The notes beneath the pieces were generated by a model. That model was not told the origin of the DNA, searched no databases, and saw only the letters and a program-made list of their open reading frames with translations. A stretch of DNA of 56,450 nt. Source: JBAXXL01 sp038206725 (GTDB lineage Bacteria; Bacteroidota; Ignavibacteria; Kapaibacteriales; UBA2268). Position numbers and translations under genes: made by a program. Of this stretch, positions 1 to 7,952 are shown in pieces. The stretch covers positions 1 to 56,450 of the forward strand of contig JBBRAO010000021.1 of assembly GCA_038206725.1 (NCBI GenBank), in the 5' to 3' direction. Each line of letters begins with the position of its first letter. Positions within the stretch are counted from its first letter, which is position 1.

Positions 1-1623
1 CTTGAACACTTTCGGGAAGTTGCTTTGCCAATTGAAGGGTTTGATTTTCTTTTCCGCCCCGAGTTCGAAATCCAACTGGCTGTCATAGAAATCAACGTCT
101 ATCAAGCTGTTTCCGCTTTTTATATTGTTGTCCAGCGTCGGCAAAACGCGCTCGTGGTACAACTGCAATTGGTTGTTTATCGAGGCTTCGGTTTCGCCCT
201 CCATCGCTTTGAGCATCAGCGAGAGCTTTGTTACCTCCACCGCGTTTGTGTCTATATCCACGCCGTGTATGTTGTTCAGCAGAATCCGCTTTTTCACTTC
301 CGTGGTCAGGTGCCCGTCGGGGGTGATATACTTATCTTTGTTCTTGGTGTCCGTCGCCGTATAATACACGCTGTGCCAATCGAGCAGAAATTGGTACGCC
401 CCAAGCAAAAACGAACCGCTTCCGCAAGCGGGATCGCATATCGTGATTTTGGCGACTTCTTCGGGAGTTTTCCCTTCTATCAGCTTGCCAACGGTGTTTT
501 TTACAATGTAATCCACTATGTATTCTGGCGTGTAATATACTCCGCCCGCTTTGCGTACTTCGGGCTTTTCCTCGATTTTTATTCTGTGTCCGGGTGTTAT
601 TTTTATCACTTTGCCGAGGTACTGCTCGTACGAATGACCGAGGATTTCCACCGGAATTACCGAAAACTCGTAAGGGCTTTTCGGATAATACATATCTTCA
701 ATTATGGCTTTCAGTATTTTATCATCTATTATCAAATTGTCCGTTATGGTATCTTTTTTATAATCGAACAATCCGGAGTTGTATTTTTGGTCCGCTATAT
801 GGAATATTTGTTTTAGATTGGCGTAAGCGTTCACTCCTAAAGCGTTTCGCAATTGTCCATCGAATTCCACCCCGCGGTCTTCGCAAATACGGAGGAATAT
901 CAGGCGGTCAATTATCTTTTGTAGCGAATAGTTCAACTCGTCTTCGCCTATTTCGTTATTCCGGTTTACGATATTGCGTGCCAACAAATCGCGCCACCCA
1001 TCCAAGGATTTCAAAAACTCGGCATCAACACCGGTAGTGCCTTTTTTGCCTTTGTTCGAACTGACAAATTTATCAAAACTGCCCTTCAAAACACTTTCTT
1101 TTGAAAACGTATCCCAAAGAAAATCAAATTCTTTGATATAATCTTTGTAAGTCATATATTTTATTCGGGCGACGGAAGCTTTGTCAGTAGGCGCGGGTTT
1201 GATTGTGCAATCGTAAATCCCCAATTCTTCGAAATCAGTAATCAGCGAGATTGGCATTTTCGCACTCCACCCGTAGCGGCGGAGTTGGTATGCGGGTTCA
1301 ATTTGTTCTTTTATGTTAATGCTTGGCTTTTTTGCTTCGACAAAAAATTTGCGTTGGCCATAAACGGTGAAGCAGTAGTCCGGTGCTTTCACCTGACCGC
1401 TGATGCTGATTTTATCTTCGTGGATAACTTCGCGATAGCACTCGGCTAAGCCTTGATGATTATTGACATCCCAACCCAATGCCTCAAAGAATTGATTGAT
1501 GTAATCATTCCTTGTTTGGGTTTCGTTGTAATTACCTCTTTTGTATTCGTCCACGTGGTAATCAAATCTTTCTACTAACTTTTCTACTATATCTTTCGCT
1601 GTTTCTTTACCGATATTAGCCAT
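1..1623 (-). CDS. Type IIG (Eco57I-like) restriction-modification enzyme, 3' end outside window
   Basis: The frame is open from an ATG at 1623-1621 to the window edge, giving 541 residues of a protein that must continue. Seen: an N-terminal PDDEXK-like part with the E-x-K motif FFVEAKKPS near residue 95, a helical linker, then an N6-adenine methyltransferase core starting with TPEYIVDYIVKN near 365 and SAM motif I, CDPACGSGSFL, near 392-402. The later motif GNSLIDVDF is present; the catalytic NPPY motif would lie beyond the edge. This order (nuclease, helical region, methyltransferase, then a recognition domain) is typical of single-chain type IIG enzymes that both cut and methylate DNA. It shares its layout with the complete enzyme at 33018-36605 but the two are not close copies. 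Confidence 0.88.
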   Translation of the reverse strand, partial: MANIGKETAKDIVEKLVERFDYHVDEYKRGNYNETQTRNDYINQFFEALGWDVNNHQGLAECYREVIHEDKISISGQVKAPDYCFTVYGQRKFFVEAKKPSINIKEQIEPAYQLRRYGWSAKMPISLITDFEELGIYDCTIKPAPTDKASVARIKYMTYKDYIKEFDFLWDTFSKESVLKGSFDKFVSSNKGKKGTTGVDAEFLKSLDGWRDLLARNIVNRNNEIGEDELNYSLQKIIDRLIFLRICEDRGVEFDGQLRNALGVNAYANLKQIFHIADQKYNSGLFDYKKDTITDNLIIDDKILKAIIEDMYYPKSPYEFSVIPVEILGHSYEQYLGKVIKITPGHRIKIEEKPEVRKAGGVYYTPEYIVDYIVKNTVGKLIEGKTPEEVAKITICDPACGSGSFLLGAYQFLLDWHSVYYTATDTKNKDKYITPDGHLTTEVKKRILLNNIHGVDIDTNAVEVTKLSLMLKAMEGETEASINNQLQLYHERVLPTLDNNIKSGNSLIDVDFYDSQLDFELGAEKKIKPFNWQSNFPKVFK

Positions 1624-2009
1624 TATTTTCTCAATTGAATATTAAGTGTCAGACCCATCGCAAATTTAAGCAATTTTGGGAATATAGAGTAGGGGTGCGG
1701 GAAAAAAATGCGAAAAAAGAGATTATTTATTTATTTATTTTTATTTTTGACTTGCAGGGTTTTGGACGAACACGCCATCAATTTTTCCACCGCATTGCTT
1801 ATGGGGCTATTCATTTTGAACTACTGCGTAGTTGAGGAGTTCTTCTCGTTTTTTTGCAGGCTAAGCCTTGTGGTTAATTTTTATCCAAAATATTTTTCGC
1901 TTTTTTAAAATAATAAAACTTATTATTCGTTTACGCTAATAAATTATTTAGCTATACCCTGCTATCAATCTAAATAATTTTGAATTAACGTTTTTATTAT
2001 TTTAGGAAT
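1624..2009. other. Intergenic region between divergent genes, no gene seen
   Basis: This 386-base AT-rich gap separates the restriction-modification gene (minus) from the T9SS protein gene (plus), so it should hold promoters for both. A match to the Bacteroidota -7 box TAnnTTTG occurs at 1975-1982 (TAATTTTG), 28 bases before the plus-strand ATG, but I see no TTTG at the expected distance upstream. Short open frames here have low-complexity translations and are not called. Confidence 0.4.
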
Positions 2010-4802
2010 ATGAAGTTGGAAAAATCATTACTGAATATAAATCATATAAGTAAAGATGCTTATGAGAGACCATATTGGTTTCTAAAAAAGTTTTATACCA
2101 CATTTTTTGTGGTTTTTCTTGTATTTGCCGGCAATCTATACTCGCAAAATGTTACCGCGATGCTTAGGTTAGATGCCACAAATACCGATCTGCCGATTCA
2201 ATTATTAATGGAAAAAAACGATCGCGCAGATATTGCAAGCATTAGAATCACTGTACAAGAGCCTTCGAAATTCGCTTCTTACCAAGCAGGTTCGGACGCT
2301 ATAAGTATATTTCCGCTTAGCGATGTATCGCTCGAAATATCCTGCCCCGCTGATGGGAAGGCTTGTTTCACCGAGCCTAATATCATTATAGCATCCTTTA
2401 TGACGGACGATGCTACGTACGATCAATCATTTAAACTGGAATATTTAGACCGTCAGGGTCAAAGCATAAGCGAACAAATAATAGGAATCAAAATTCCTAC
2501 CGGCGTCCAATTAGTGGGACCTTGCAGTCAATCATTTCTTAATTTGAACACTGGCGGCGGGCTAAGTCCCGGCAATATTGACCAAAATTGGAAAACCGCC
2601 GCTGGAGGACCTGTTTATGCGATTAGCCAAAATTATCCGGTTTCTGATCCAATTGCTAATTGGGTTAACTTCAATCCAAATGACGGTGGACCCTGGTTCA
2701 CAGATGTTACATTTGAAAGGAAAGTTTGTGCAACAGCAAATACTTCGGGTTATCTAACTTTATGCGTAGCCGCCGATAATATAGCAAAGGTTTATTGGAA
2801 TAATGTATTAATCACTCAAACAACGAACGGTGACTATGGTTTTTGGCAATTTACCTGTGTTAATAATCAGTTAGTTCCGGTATTAGCGGGAACAAATGTT
2901 TTAAAAGTTGTACTAACTAACAAATATGGTTCAATGGGATTTATTATTGCTAATGCTTCACTAACAACGACAGTTGGAAATTTGGGTTTATCAAGCGATA
3001 AATGCTGTGACGCCGATATGAAAGGAAGCATAAATGGGAAGAAGATTTGGGATTTGAACTGCAATGGTAAAATTGATCAGGGAGATTCACCTCAAGCGGG
3101 CTGGACAATTAATATTACAGATCCGGGTGGTGCGGTTACAAGCACAGTTACCGACGCAATGGGCAATTACACTTTTAGCAATCTCCGTCCGGGTAATTAT
3201 ACCATCACCGAAACAATGCAAAGTGGCTGGAATCCAAGTGCATCATCGGGACCATACAATGTGTATGTCGCTCCGAATGGTAGCATTATGCGCGATTTCT
3301 TGAATTGTAAACCACCAAGATGTATAGAACTGTTTACTCCAAAAGAACAGAATGATGAGTGTTGTAATACCAGCTTCAGCGTGAGCAACGCAAACAGCAC
3401 CGGTTTACAATCATTATCTTATGTTGTTTCGGGCGGTGTTGTTAATAGTATTACAGTCAGCCCTTGCACTCCGATAACAACTCCGGTTAATTTGAATGGA
3501 ACAACAACAGGAACCTTGACTTTCAATACAGCTTGTACTGTTGCTAATACGCTGAATTTCTATGTTAATGCGACTGCTACCAATGCAACGGGAGAAGTTT
3601 GTATCACTTGGAGTGGTATATTTGTTCAAAACGGTCAGACATTCAAATGCGGTACAACTACTTGCATACAATGCGAGAGAATGCCTAAATCCTGTAATAG
3701 CAAATTGAATGTTGTGCCGAATGTTTTTGGTACTGTAAATACTGATTATAGAACATTCACAATAACAAATATGAAACAACCAGTTTCAACAATTCAGTCG
3801 GTTGATTTAAAATTCATCAACGAATCTGTTCCGCACCACATTGGCGGTGGCTTGATTGTTGACGGAAATAACCGCAATTGGACTTTCGGAAACTCGGGTG
3901 GTCCGGCGGATGCTTATACACAGGTTCACTTAGCTTGTTCGGGTTCGAACGCTGTTCACGGAAATGCCGCTAATAACACTGTTGCATTTAACCTTGGTGT
4001 TGACAATACCGTCGTTCCATTATATACCGGTACAGTTCATTTTATGGTTATATATTGCGATGGTGACACTTGCGAATTTGATTATAATTGGGCTCCTATT
4101 GTTAAACACGATAAATCGGATTATCTAAAAACAAATCAGGGTCCTACGAATAGTAAAATGTTCGGATTGGACATATCGCTTCCTGAAGGCGGTGAATCGT
4201 TCAGTATTACATTAAAAGACCCTCTTGCAAAAATTGTAGCTGTAACAGCTCCATCGCAATACAGAGGAATAGATAAAAAGGATATCAGACGTAATGTTTT
4301 CAGTGAAGGTAATACAGCAATGTATCAAGTTATAGAAGGCGAAGGTAGTGATGCTGTAATTACTGAAGTACCAATAACAGTTGTTTATATACCGAGCGAA
4401 AATTCTTCAGGTCAATCCCTGCCGGTAATTGTACGCTATTTTGATTCTGAAGGTAGAGAAATCGGTTCGGGTCAGGTAATCATTTCTGTAACGAAAATTT
4501 GGGACGCTGAAAATCAAGGATCTAAAACATACAATTTTGGGATTTCTTTAGGAATGAATCCTAATCCTGCCAATAGTCGCGCTGTTATAAAGTTAGATTT
4601 GATAAATGACGAATTTATTAGTTTGACGCTTAACGATATAGAAGGCAGAGAAATAAGCAAAATCCTTGATGAAACTATGGTTTTCAAAGGAACACACGAA
4701 TATATAATAAACAATGATCAATTAATGAGCGGAACATATTTTGTTGTAGCTAAAACAAGAGACAACCGAATTGTTAGAACTCAATTGAAAATAGTAAGAT
4801 AA
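2010..4802 (+). CDS. Secreted T9SS-sorted protein with an SdrD-like B domain
   Basis: A 930-residue protein predicted to cross the inner membrane by Sec and the outer membrane by T9SS. The N-terminus has an unusually long basic n-region of about 28 residues before a hydrophobic core and a probable signal peptidase site after YSQ near residue 46; no later ATG would keep the signal. Residues about 335-430 resemble an SdrD B-like/carboxypeptidase-regulatory beta-sandwich (GKKIWDLNCNGKIDQGD, then GNYTFSNLRPGNYTITET). Other regions are beta-rich and Cys-containing. The last 85 residues are a type A sorting domain (MNPNPANSRAVIKLDL, SGTYFVVAKT, final KIVR). The substrate or ligand is unknown; a surface structural or adhesive role is inferred. 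A hairpin terminator follows. Confidence 0.85.
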   Translation: MKLEKSLLNINHISKDAYERPYWFLKKFYTTFFVVFLVFAGNLYSQNVTAMLRLDATNTDLPIQLLMEKNDRADIASIRITVQEPSKFASYQAGSDAISIFPLSDVSLEISCPADGKACFTEPNIIIASFMTDDATYDQSFKLEYLDRQGQSISEQIIGIKIPTGVQLVGPCSQSFLNLNTGGGLSPGNIDQNWKTAAGGPVYAISQNYPVSDPIANWVNFNPNDGGPWFTDVTFERKVCATANTSGYLTLCVAADNIAKVYWNNVLITQTTNGDYGFWQFTCVNNQLVPVLAGTNVLKVVLTNKYGSMGFIIANASLTTTVGNLGLSSDKCCDADMKGSINGKKIWDLNCNGKIDQGDSPQAGWTINITDPGGAVTSTVTDAMGNYTFSNLRPGNYTITETMQSGWNPSASSGPYNVYVAPNGSIMRDFLNCKPPRCIELFTPKEQNDECCNTSFSVSNANSTGLQSLSYVVSGGVVNSITVSPCTPITTPVNLNGTTTGTLTFNTACTVANTLNFYVNATATNATGEVCITWSGIFVQNGQTFKCGTTTCIQCERMPKSCNSKLNVVPNVFGTVNTDYRTFTITNMKQPVSTIQSVDLKFINESVPHHIGGGLIVDGNNRNWTFGNSGGPADAYTQVHLACSGSNAVHGNAANNTVAFNLGVDNTVVPLYTGTVHFMVIYCDGDTCEFDYNWAPIVKHDKSDYLKTNQGPTNSKMFGLDISLPEGGESFSITLKDPLAKIVAVTAPSQYRGIDKKDIRRNVFSEGNTAMYQVIEGEGSDAVITEVPITVVYIPSENSSGQSLPVIVRYFDSEGREIGSGQVIISVTKIWDAENQGSKTYNFGISLGMNPNPANSRAVIKLDLINDEFISLTLNDIEGREISKILDETMVFKGTHEYIINNDQLMSGTYFVVAKTRDNRIVRTQLKIVR

Positions 4803-4828
4803 AAATTCATTTATAGAGCTCTCGTATA

Positions 4829-4865
4829 AAATCCTTCGTTTGCAAAAGCGAAGGATTTTTTTTTA
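4829..4865 (+). terminator. Rho-independent terminator after the T9SS gene
   Basis: A perfect 10-bp stem (AAATCCTTCG with CGAAGGATTT) around a 10-base loop is followed by a run of eight or more T, 26 bases after the stop codon of the 930-residue protein. Confidence 0.85.
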
Positions 4866-4910
4866 AGTTACCTACAAACATTTCATCCTTTCAGGATTTG
4901 AAGACAATAT

Positions 4911-5041
4911 GGGGCTGTCTCAAAACTTAATTTTAGGATGACAAGCAAGGATGCTTATCCCACCAAGTTATTGAATTGCATGTGGTTCAATCATCTTTGA
5001 TTGACTAATATTTTGATAATTTTGAGTTGTGAGACAGCCCC
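4911..5041. repeat. Palindromic MITE-like element, copy 1 (131 bp)
   Basis: The element begins GGGGCTGTCTCA and ends TGAGACAGCCCC, a perfect terminal inverted repeat. The interior is also imperfectly self-complementary (GGATGCTTATCCCACC on the left against GGATGATTGACCCACC read from the right), so the whole unit could fold as one long hairpin. It has no coding capacity. It lies between the convergent T9SS gene and folK. A 131-bp copy is at 53031-53161 and a shorter relative at 30128-30235. Confidence 0.85.
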
Positions 5042-5123
5042 ACAAGAAGCCACAGAATTGAAAATACTGGCGAAGGTAGTAAAAGGTAGGGAGCTTTGGG
5101 ACAAGACACAATATATATATATA

Positions 5124-5633
5124 TTACATTCCGCCTTTGTATTCTTTGACTATGGATTTGTCGGAACACTCGTAGAGTAGTTGTCCAATGGTTTTATTGA
5201 AAACTGGGTGGAGTGTATTTGGTGCTATGTCATTGAGAGGTATTAGTACGAAGCGTCGGTCTTGCATACGGGGATGCGGTATTGTGATATCGGGTAAATC
5301 GATTACTTTATCGGAATATAATAATAGGTCAATGTCGAGTTCGCGTTCCTGCCATCGCATACGGATTTGCCTTCCCGTGAAATATTCTATGCTTTTACAC
5401 AAAGTAATCAGGGCAAAAGGTGATAACTCAGTATATCCGGAAACGGCGATGTTCAGGAACCAAGGTTGATCGAGGTTGCCAACAGGTTCGGTTTTATACC
5501 ATTTAGAAACTTTTAGACAGGACAATATATCGGCTTCTTCCAATTGACGAATCGCTTTCAGCAAAATCATCTCGGGATTTCCTAAATTGGAACCTAAAGA
5601 TAGAAGCACAAAGCTCTTGTTGTTGATATTCAT
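5124..5633 (-). CDS. folK: 2-amino-4-hydroxy-6-hydroxymethyldihydropteridine pyrophosphokinase
   Basis: HPPK transfers pyrophosphate from ATP to 6-hydroxymethyl-dihydropterin in folate synthesis. Seen: the N-terminal LSLGSNLGNPE motif, the pterin-site segment TEPVGNLDQPWFLN, and the signature RWQERELDIDLLLY followed by IPHPRMQDRRFVL. I chose the ATG at 5633 (169 residues) because family members start a few residues before LSLGSN. An in-frame ATG at 5702 would add 23 residues without family resemblance, but it sits only 13 bases after the folB stop, so it cannot be excluded. Last gene of the lspA-to-folK cluster, directly after folB, the preceding pathway step. Confidence 0.93.
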   Translation of the reverse strand: MNINNKSFVLLSLGSNLGNPEMILLKAIRQLEEADILSCLKVSKWYKTEPVGNLDQPWFLNIAVSGYTELSPFALITLCKSIEYFTGRQIRMRWQERELDIDLLLYSDKVIDLPDITIPHPRMQDRRFVLIPLNDIAPNTLHPVFNKTIGQLLYECSDKSIVKEYKGGM

Positions 5634-5715
5634 AATTATCCGGTTTATTACAAACGAGGGCGTCTGTTCTACAGCGTAGAGCATACGCCCACATAAGTTC
5701 ATATTAATTTTACAA

Positions 5716-6099
5716 TTAAGTCGTTCTTTCTATAGACTGTTCCGCTTCCACGTAATCCACGTATCGTCTTAACGGTACATTTAATTTGCGAATTCGGCAG
5801 GTGGCTTTTTGTAGATAATCAAATCGCTCCATCAACATATTAAGAATTTCATTGCATATTGTTTCAATCAAATCGTAGCTTTCTTCGCCATTGATTACTT
5901 CGCTAATGCAAAACATAGCCTCCTCGTAGTTAAGAGCTTCGCTGACATCGTCGTTAATTATGGCTTTTGTGGCATCGTACCAAAGTTCCAAGTCAACTTC
6001 ATATTTGCCGCCGATTTTCTTTTCTTCAACTTTAACGCCGTGGTAAGCATAGTAAACAGCGTTTTCAATTTTCAATTTCATTAGTGATGTAGTTTTCAT
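5716..6099 (-). CDS. folB: Dihydroneopterin aldolase
   Basis: FolB cleaves 7,8-dihydroneopterin to 6-hydroxymethyl-dihydropterin, the substrate of FolK encoded just downstream. The 127 residues match the family length. Seen: the family core YAYHGVKVEEKKIGGKYEVD (Tyr/His-Gly, then the Glu-rich turn and beta strand), the conserved middle LNYEEAMFCISEV, and a C-terminal strand RIRKLNVPLRRYVDYVEAE. An internal Met at residue 7 (MKLKIENA) is an equally good start. No promoter-like sequence separates it from the upstream OsmC gene (30-base gap), so co-transcription is likely. Confidence 0.93.
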   Translation of the reverse strand: MKTTSLMKLKIENAVYYAYHGVKVEEKKIGGKYEVDLELWYDATKAIINDDVSEALNYEEAMFCISEVINGEESYDLIETICNEILNMLMERFDYLQKATCRIRKLNVPLRRYVDYVEAEQSIERTT

Positions 6100-6128
6100 T
6101 TTTTCTTATGTAAAATAATTATTAATTT

Positions 6129-6524
6129 TTATATATCTAATTCTGTATGAATATCAAATTCCGGAGGATTTGCTAATACTTCTTTCACTTTGCATAGGTT
6201 CGCTGAGCGGATTAAGGCTTCGTGATATTGTTCAGGGAAGGTTACCGGTACTTTGATTTTCATTATAACTTTGGTCATTTTGCCTGTGGAAGTAAATTCC
6301 ATGTCCTGTATAATCTCTATTCCTTTAGTGTCTAAGCCACGGCTGTCGCAAAAACCCTTTATGTAAATACCTGCGCAAGTGCCTAATGATGCTAAAAAAA
6401 GCTCAAATGGACTTGGTGCGGTTCCGTCTCCACCACCTCTAACCGGTTGGTCTGTTTCAATTGTAAAGTTTCCTACTTGCGCATAAACTTTCTTTCCGCC
6501 AGGGAAAAATACTTTTATACTCAT
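6129..6524 (-). CDS. OsmC family protein
   Basis: A 131-residue OsmC/Ohr-fold protein. Seen: the family core GGGDGTAPSPFELFLASLGTC with the first reactive Cys at the end, a central beta strand GIEIIQDMEF, and a second Cys in NLCKVKEVLANPPEF. OsmC-type proteins use a Cys pair to reduce organic hydroperoxides; whether this one does so is inferred. The shape is closer to the short YhfA-like branch than to classical Ohr. The start codon shares one base with the end of the upstream amidotransferase gene, so the two are translationally coupled. Confidence 0.85.
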   Translation of the reverse strand: MSIKVFFPGGKKVYAQVGNFTIETDQPVRGGGDGTAPSPFELFLASLGTCAGIYIKGFCDSRGLDTKGIEIIQDMEFTSTGKMTKVIMKIKVPVTFPEQYHEALIRSANLCKVKEVLANPPEFDIHTELDI

Positions 6525-7225
6525 TATCTATCTCCAGATTTATTTATAATGTTATTTAATATTGTATCCAAATACTCATTCGATTTCGCAATATTTGAAT
6601 AATTTTCTTTAATTGAATGTGTAGATTGGACGAAAGTATCTTCTTTTATTATATTTTCAGCTCTTTGCAACAACACGTCCAAACTTTCTGCGGTTTGTTC
6701 GAGATGAAATTGCAATGCTAACGCGTTTCTGTATCTGAATGCTTGGACGTTAGTTGCGAGACTGAGTGCCAAGGTATCAGTGTCTAAACTCAACCTGATC
6801 GTATCGTTGTGCCAATGTAACGGTGTGAATTTCGAAGGTATGCCCAACAAAAATGGTTCTTCAGTTCCTGCTTCGGTTAATACAACATCGAACCATCCCA
6901 TTTCGGCTTTCGTATTTTTTTCGACATTCATATCCAAAGCTCTTGCAATTATCTGAGCGCCTAAGCAAATTCCCAGCACAGGTTTGTCGCTGAATATTAT
7001 TTTGCGAACGAATTCCTTTTCCGCTTTTAGCCACGGATTGGCGATTTCGTCCTTCACATTCAACGCTCCACCGAGTATAATAAGAAAATCTGTTTCAACA
7101 GATGCCGGTAAGGGGTCGCCGCGTTTGATATAATTTATCCTGTAATCATAATTATGCTTTTCGAGCCATTCAATGATTGAACCCGGAGGTAAAGCAGAAA
7201 TATGTTGCAGGATTTGTATTTTCAT
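6524..7225 (-). CDS. Class I glutamine amidotransferase-like protein
   Basis: A 233-residue stand-alone class I amidotransferase of the GuaA-like group. Seen: the oxyanion segment LIILGGALNV, nucleophile elbow LGICLGAQ with Cys87, and the His-x-Glu pair of the catalytic triad in QFHLEQT (His174, Glu176). The segment FTPLHWHNDTI is typical of the group related to GMP synthase glutaminase domains. No synthetase domain is attached and the substrate is unknown. About 45 residues after the triad have no clear family match. It begins one base after lspA ends, so it belongs to the lspA transcript. Confidence 0.85.
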   Translation of the reverse strand: MKIQILQHISALPPGSIIEWLEKHNYDYRINYIKRGDPLPASVETDFLIILGGALNVKDEIANPWLKAEKEFVRKIIFSDKPVLGICLGAQIIARALDMNVEKNTKAEMGWFDVVLTEAGTEEPFLLGIPSKFTPLHWHNDTIRLSLDTDTLALSLATNVQAFRYRNALALQFHLEQTAESLDVLLQRAENIIKEDTFVQSTHSIKENYSNIAKSNEYLDTILNNIINKSGDR

Positions 7226-7226
7226 T

Positions 7227-7817
7227 TTATTCTTCAGTTTTTATTTCCTCCGCCGCTAATTCAGCATTTTTCGGCTTCCGTTCCAAAAAAGGTAAATGTT
7301 TGTACATCAAAATTAAAATGCAGGCTCCAACTGTAATGGAAGAATCCGCGACATTAAAAATAGGGAAATAAGACCAATGGATAAAAAGGAAATGGATATC
7401 GGGTATATCAACTTGCACCCAATCAATGACTTTGCCGTAAAACATCGGACCGTAGTCAAAAATCACACCGTAGAATACTCGGTCGATACCGTTGCCCAAA
7501 GCACCCGCGGCAACGAATGCGATACCGATTTTCACCCATAGCTTCGCGTCTTTTATTTTCGATAAATACAGAATAAGAAAAACCGACGCTACAATTGAAA
7601 ATAAACTGAGAAATATTTTTGCCCAGCCAAATGAGATTCCGAATGCCATTCCCGGGTTTTCGACGTGGGTAAATTGCAAAAAAGTCCCAATCACAGGAAG
7701 CGAATCGCCATAAGGTAATTTGCTGAAATAAAATTTAGTTACCTGATCGATGACTACTAATAAGACCGCTAATAAATAGAATCCTATTAGGTTATTTTTT
7801 CTTTTTATATCGTTCAT
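7227..7817 (-). CDS. lspA: Lipoprotein signal peptidase (signal peptidase II)
   Basis: LspA cleaves the signal peptide of lipid-modified prolipoproteins in the inner membrane; lipobox proteins in this window (27712, 45300) are plausible clients. Seen: four hydrophobic membrane segments, the NPGMAFGI motif, and both catalytic aspartates in GNGIDRVFYGVIFDY and FNVADSSITVG. The 196 residues are somewhat longer than E. coli LspA (164) because of a charged C-terminal tail after residue 180. First gene of the cluster running to folK. A good Bacteroidota-type promoter lies 27-57 bases upstream. Confidence 0.95.
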   Translation of the reverse strand: MNDIKRKNNLIGFYLLAVLLVVIDQVTKFYFSKLPYGDSLPVIGTFLQFTHVENPGMAFGISFGWAKIFLSLFSIVASVFLILYLSKIKDAKLWVKIGIAFVAAGALGNGIDRVFYGVIFDYGPMFYGKVIDWVQVDIPDIHFLFIHWSYFPIFNVADSSITVGACILILMYKHLPFLERKPKNAELAAEEIKTEE

Positions 7818-7843
7818 TTCAATTCTTATACATTAATAATATT

Positions 7844-7874
7844 CAAATATAATCAAAGATATTTTACTGACAAA
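7844..7874 (-). promoter_or_regulatory. Predicted Bacteroidota-type promoter of lspA cluster
   Basis: Read on the minus strand this is TTTG, a 19-base spacer, then TATATTTG. It matches both halves and the spacing of the Bacteroidota housekeeping promoter (TTTG-N19 to 21-TAnnTTTG). The -7 box ends 26 bases before the lspA ATG. Confidence 0.55.
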
Positions 7875-7909
7875 ATATGAAAAATGTAGATTAATTCTTA
7901 TAAAATTTC

Positions 7910-7917
7910 TATATTTG
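7910..7917 (+). promoter_or_regulatory. Possible -7 promoter box of the SpoT-like gene
   Basis: TATATTTG matches TAnnTTTG and lies 35 bases before the ATG at 7953. No TTTG is visible at the usual distance upstream, so this is a half-match that could arise by chance in AT-rich DNA. Confidence 0.3.
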
Positions 7918-7952
7918 TAATTATTTAAAATTGCTATATTATTTTAAGATTT

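Noticed and set aside
25..816. Long plus-strand open frame of 263 codons
   Set aside because: It is antisense to the type IIG gene, whose motifs (CDPACGSGSFL, EAKKPS) are clear on the minus strand; the plus translation is rich in aromatic and Val residues with no family.
1635..1908. Two short overlapping frames before the first T9SS gene
   Set aside because: Translations are low-complexity Phe/Ile/Leu runs from AT-rich spacer; no start signals.
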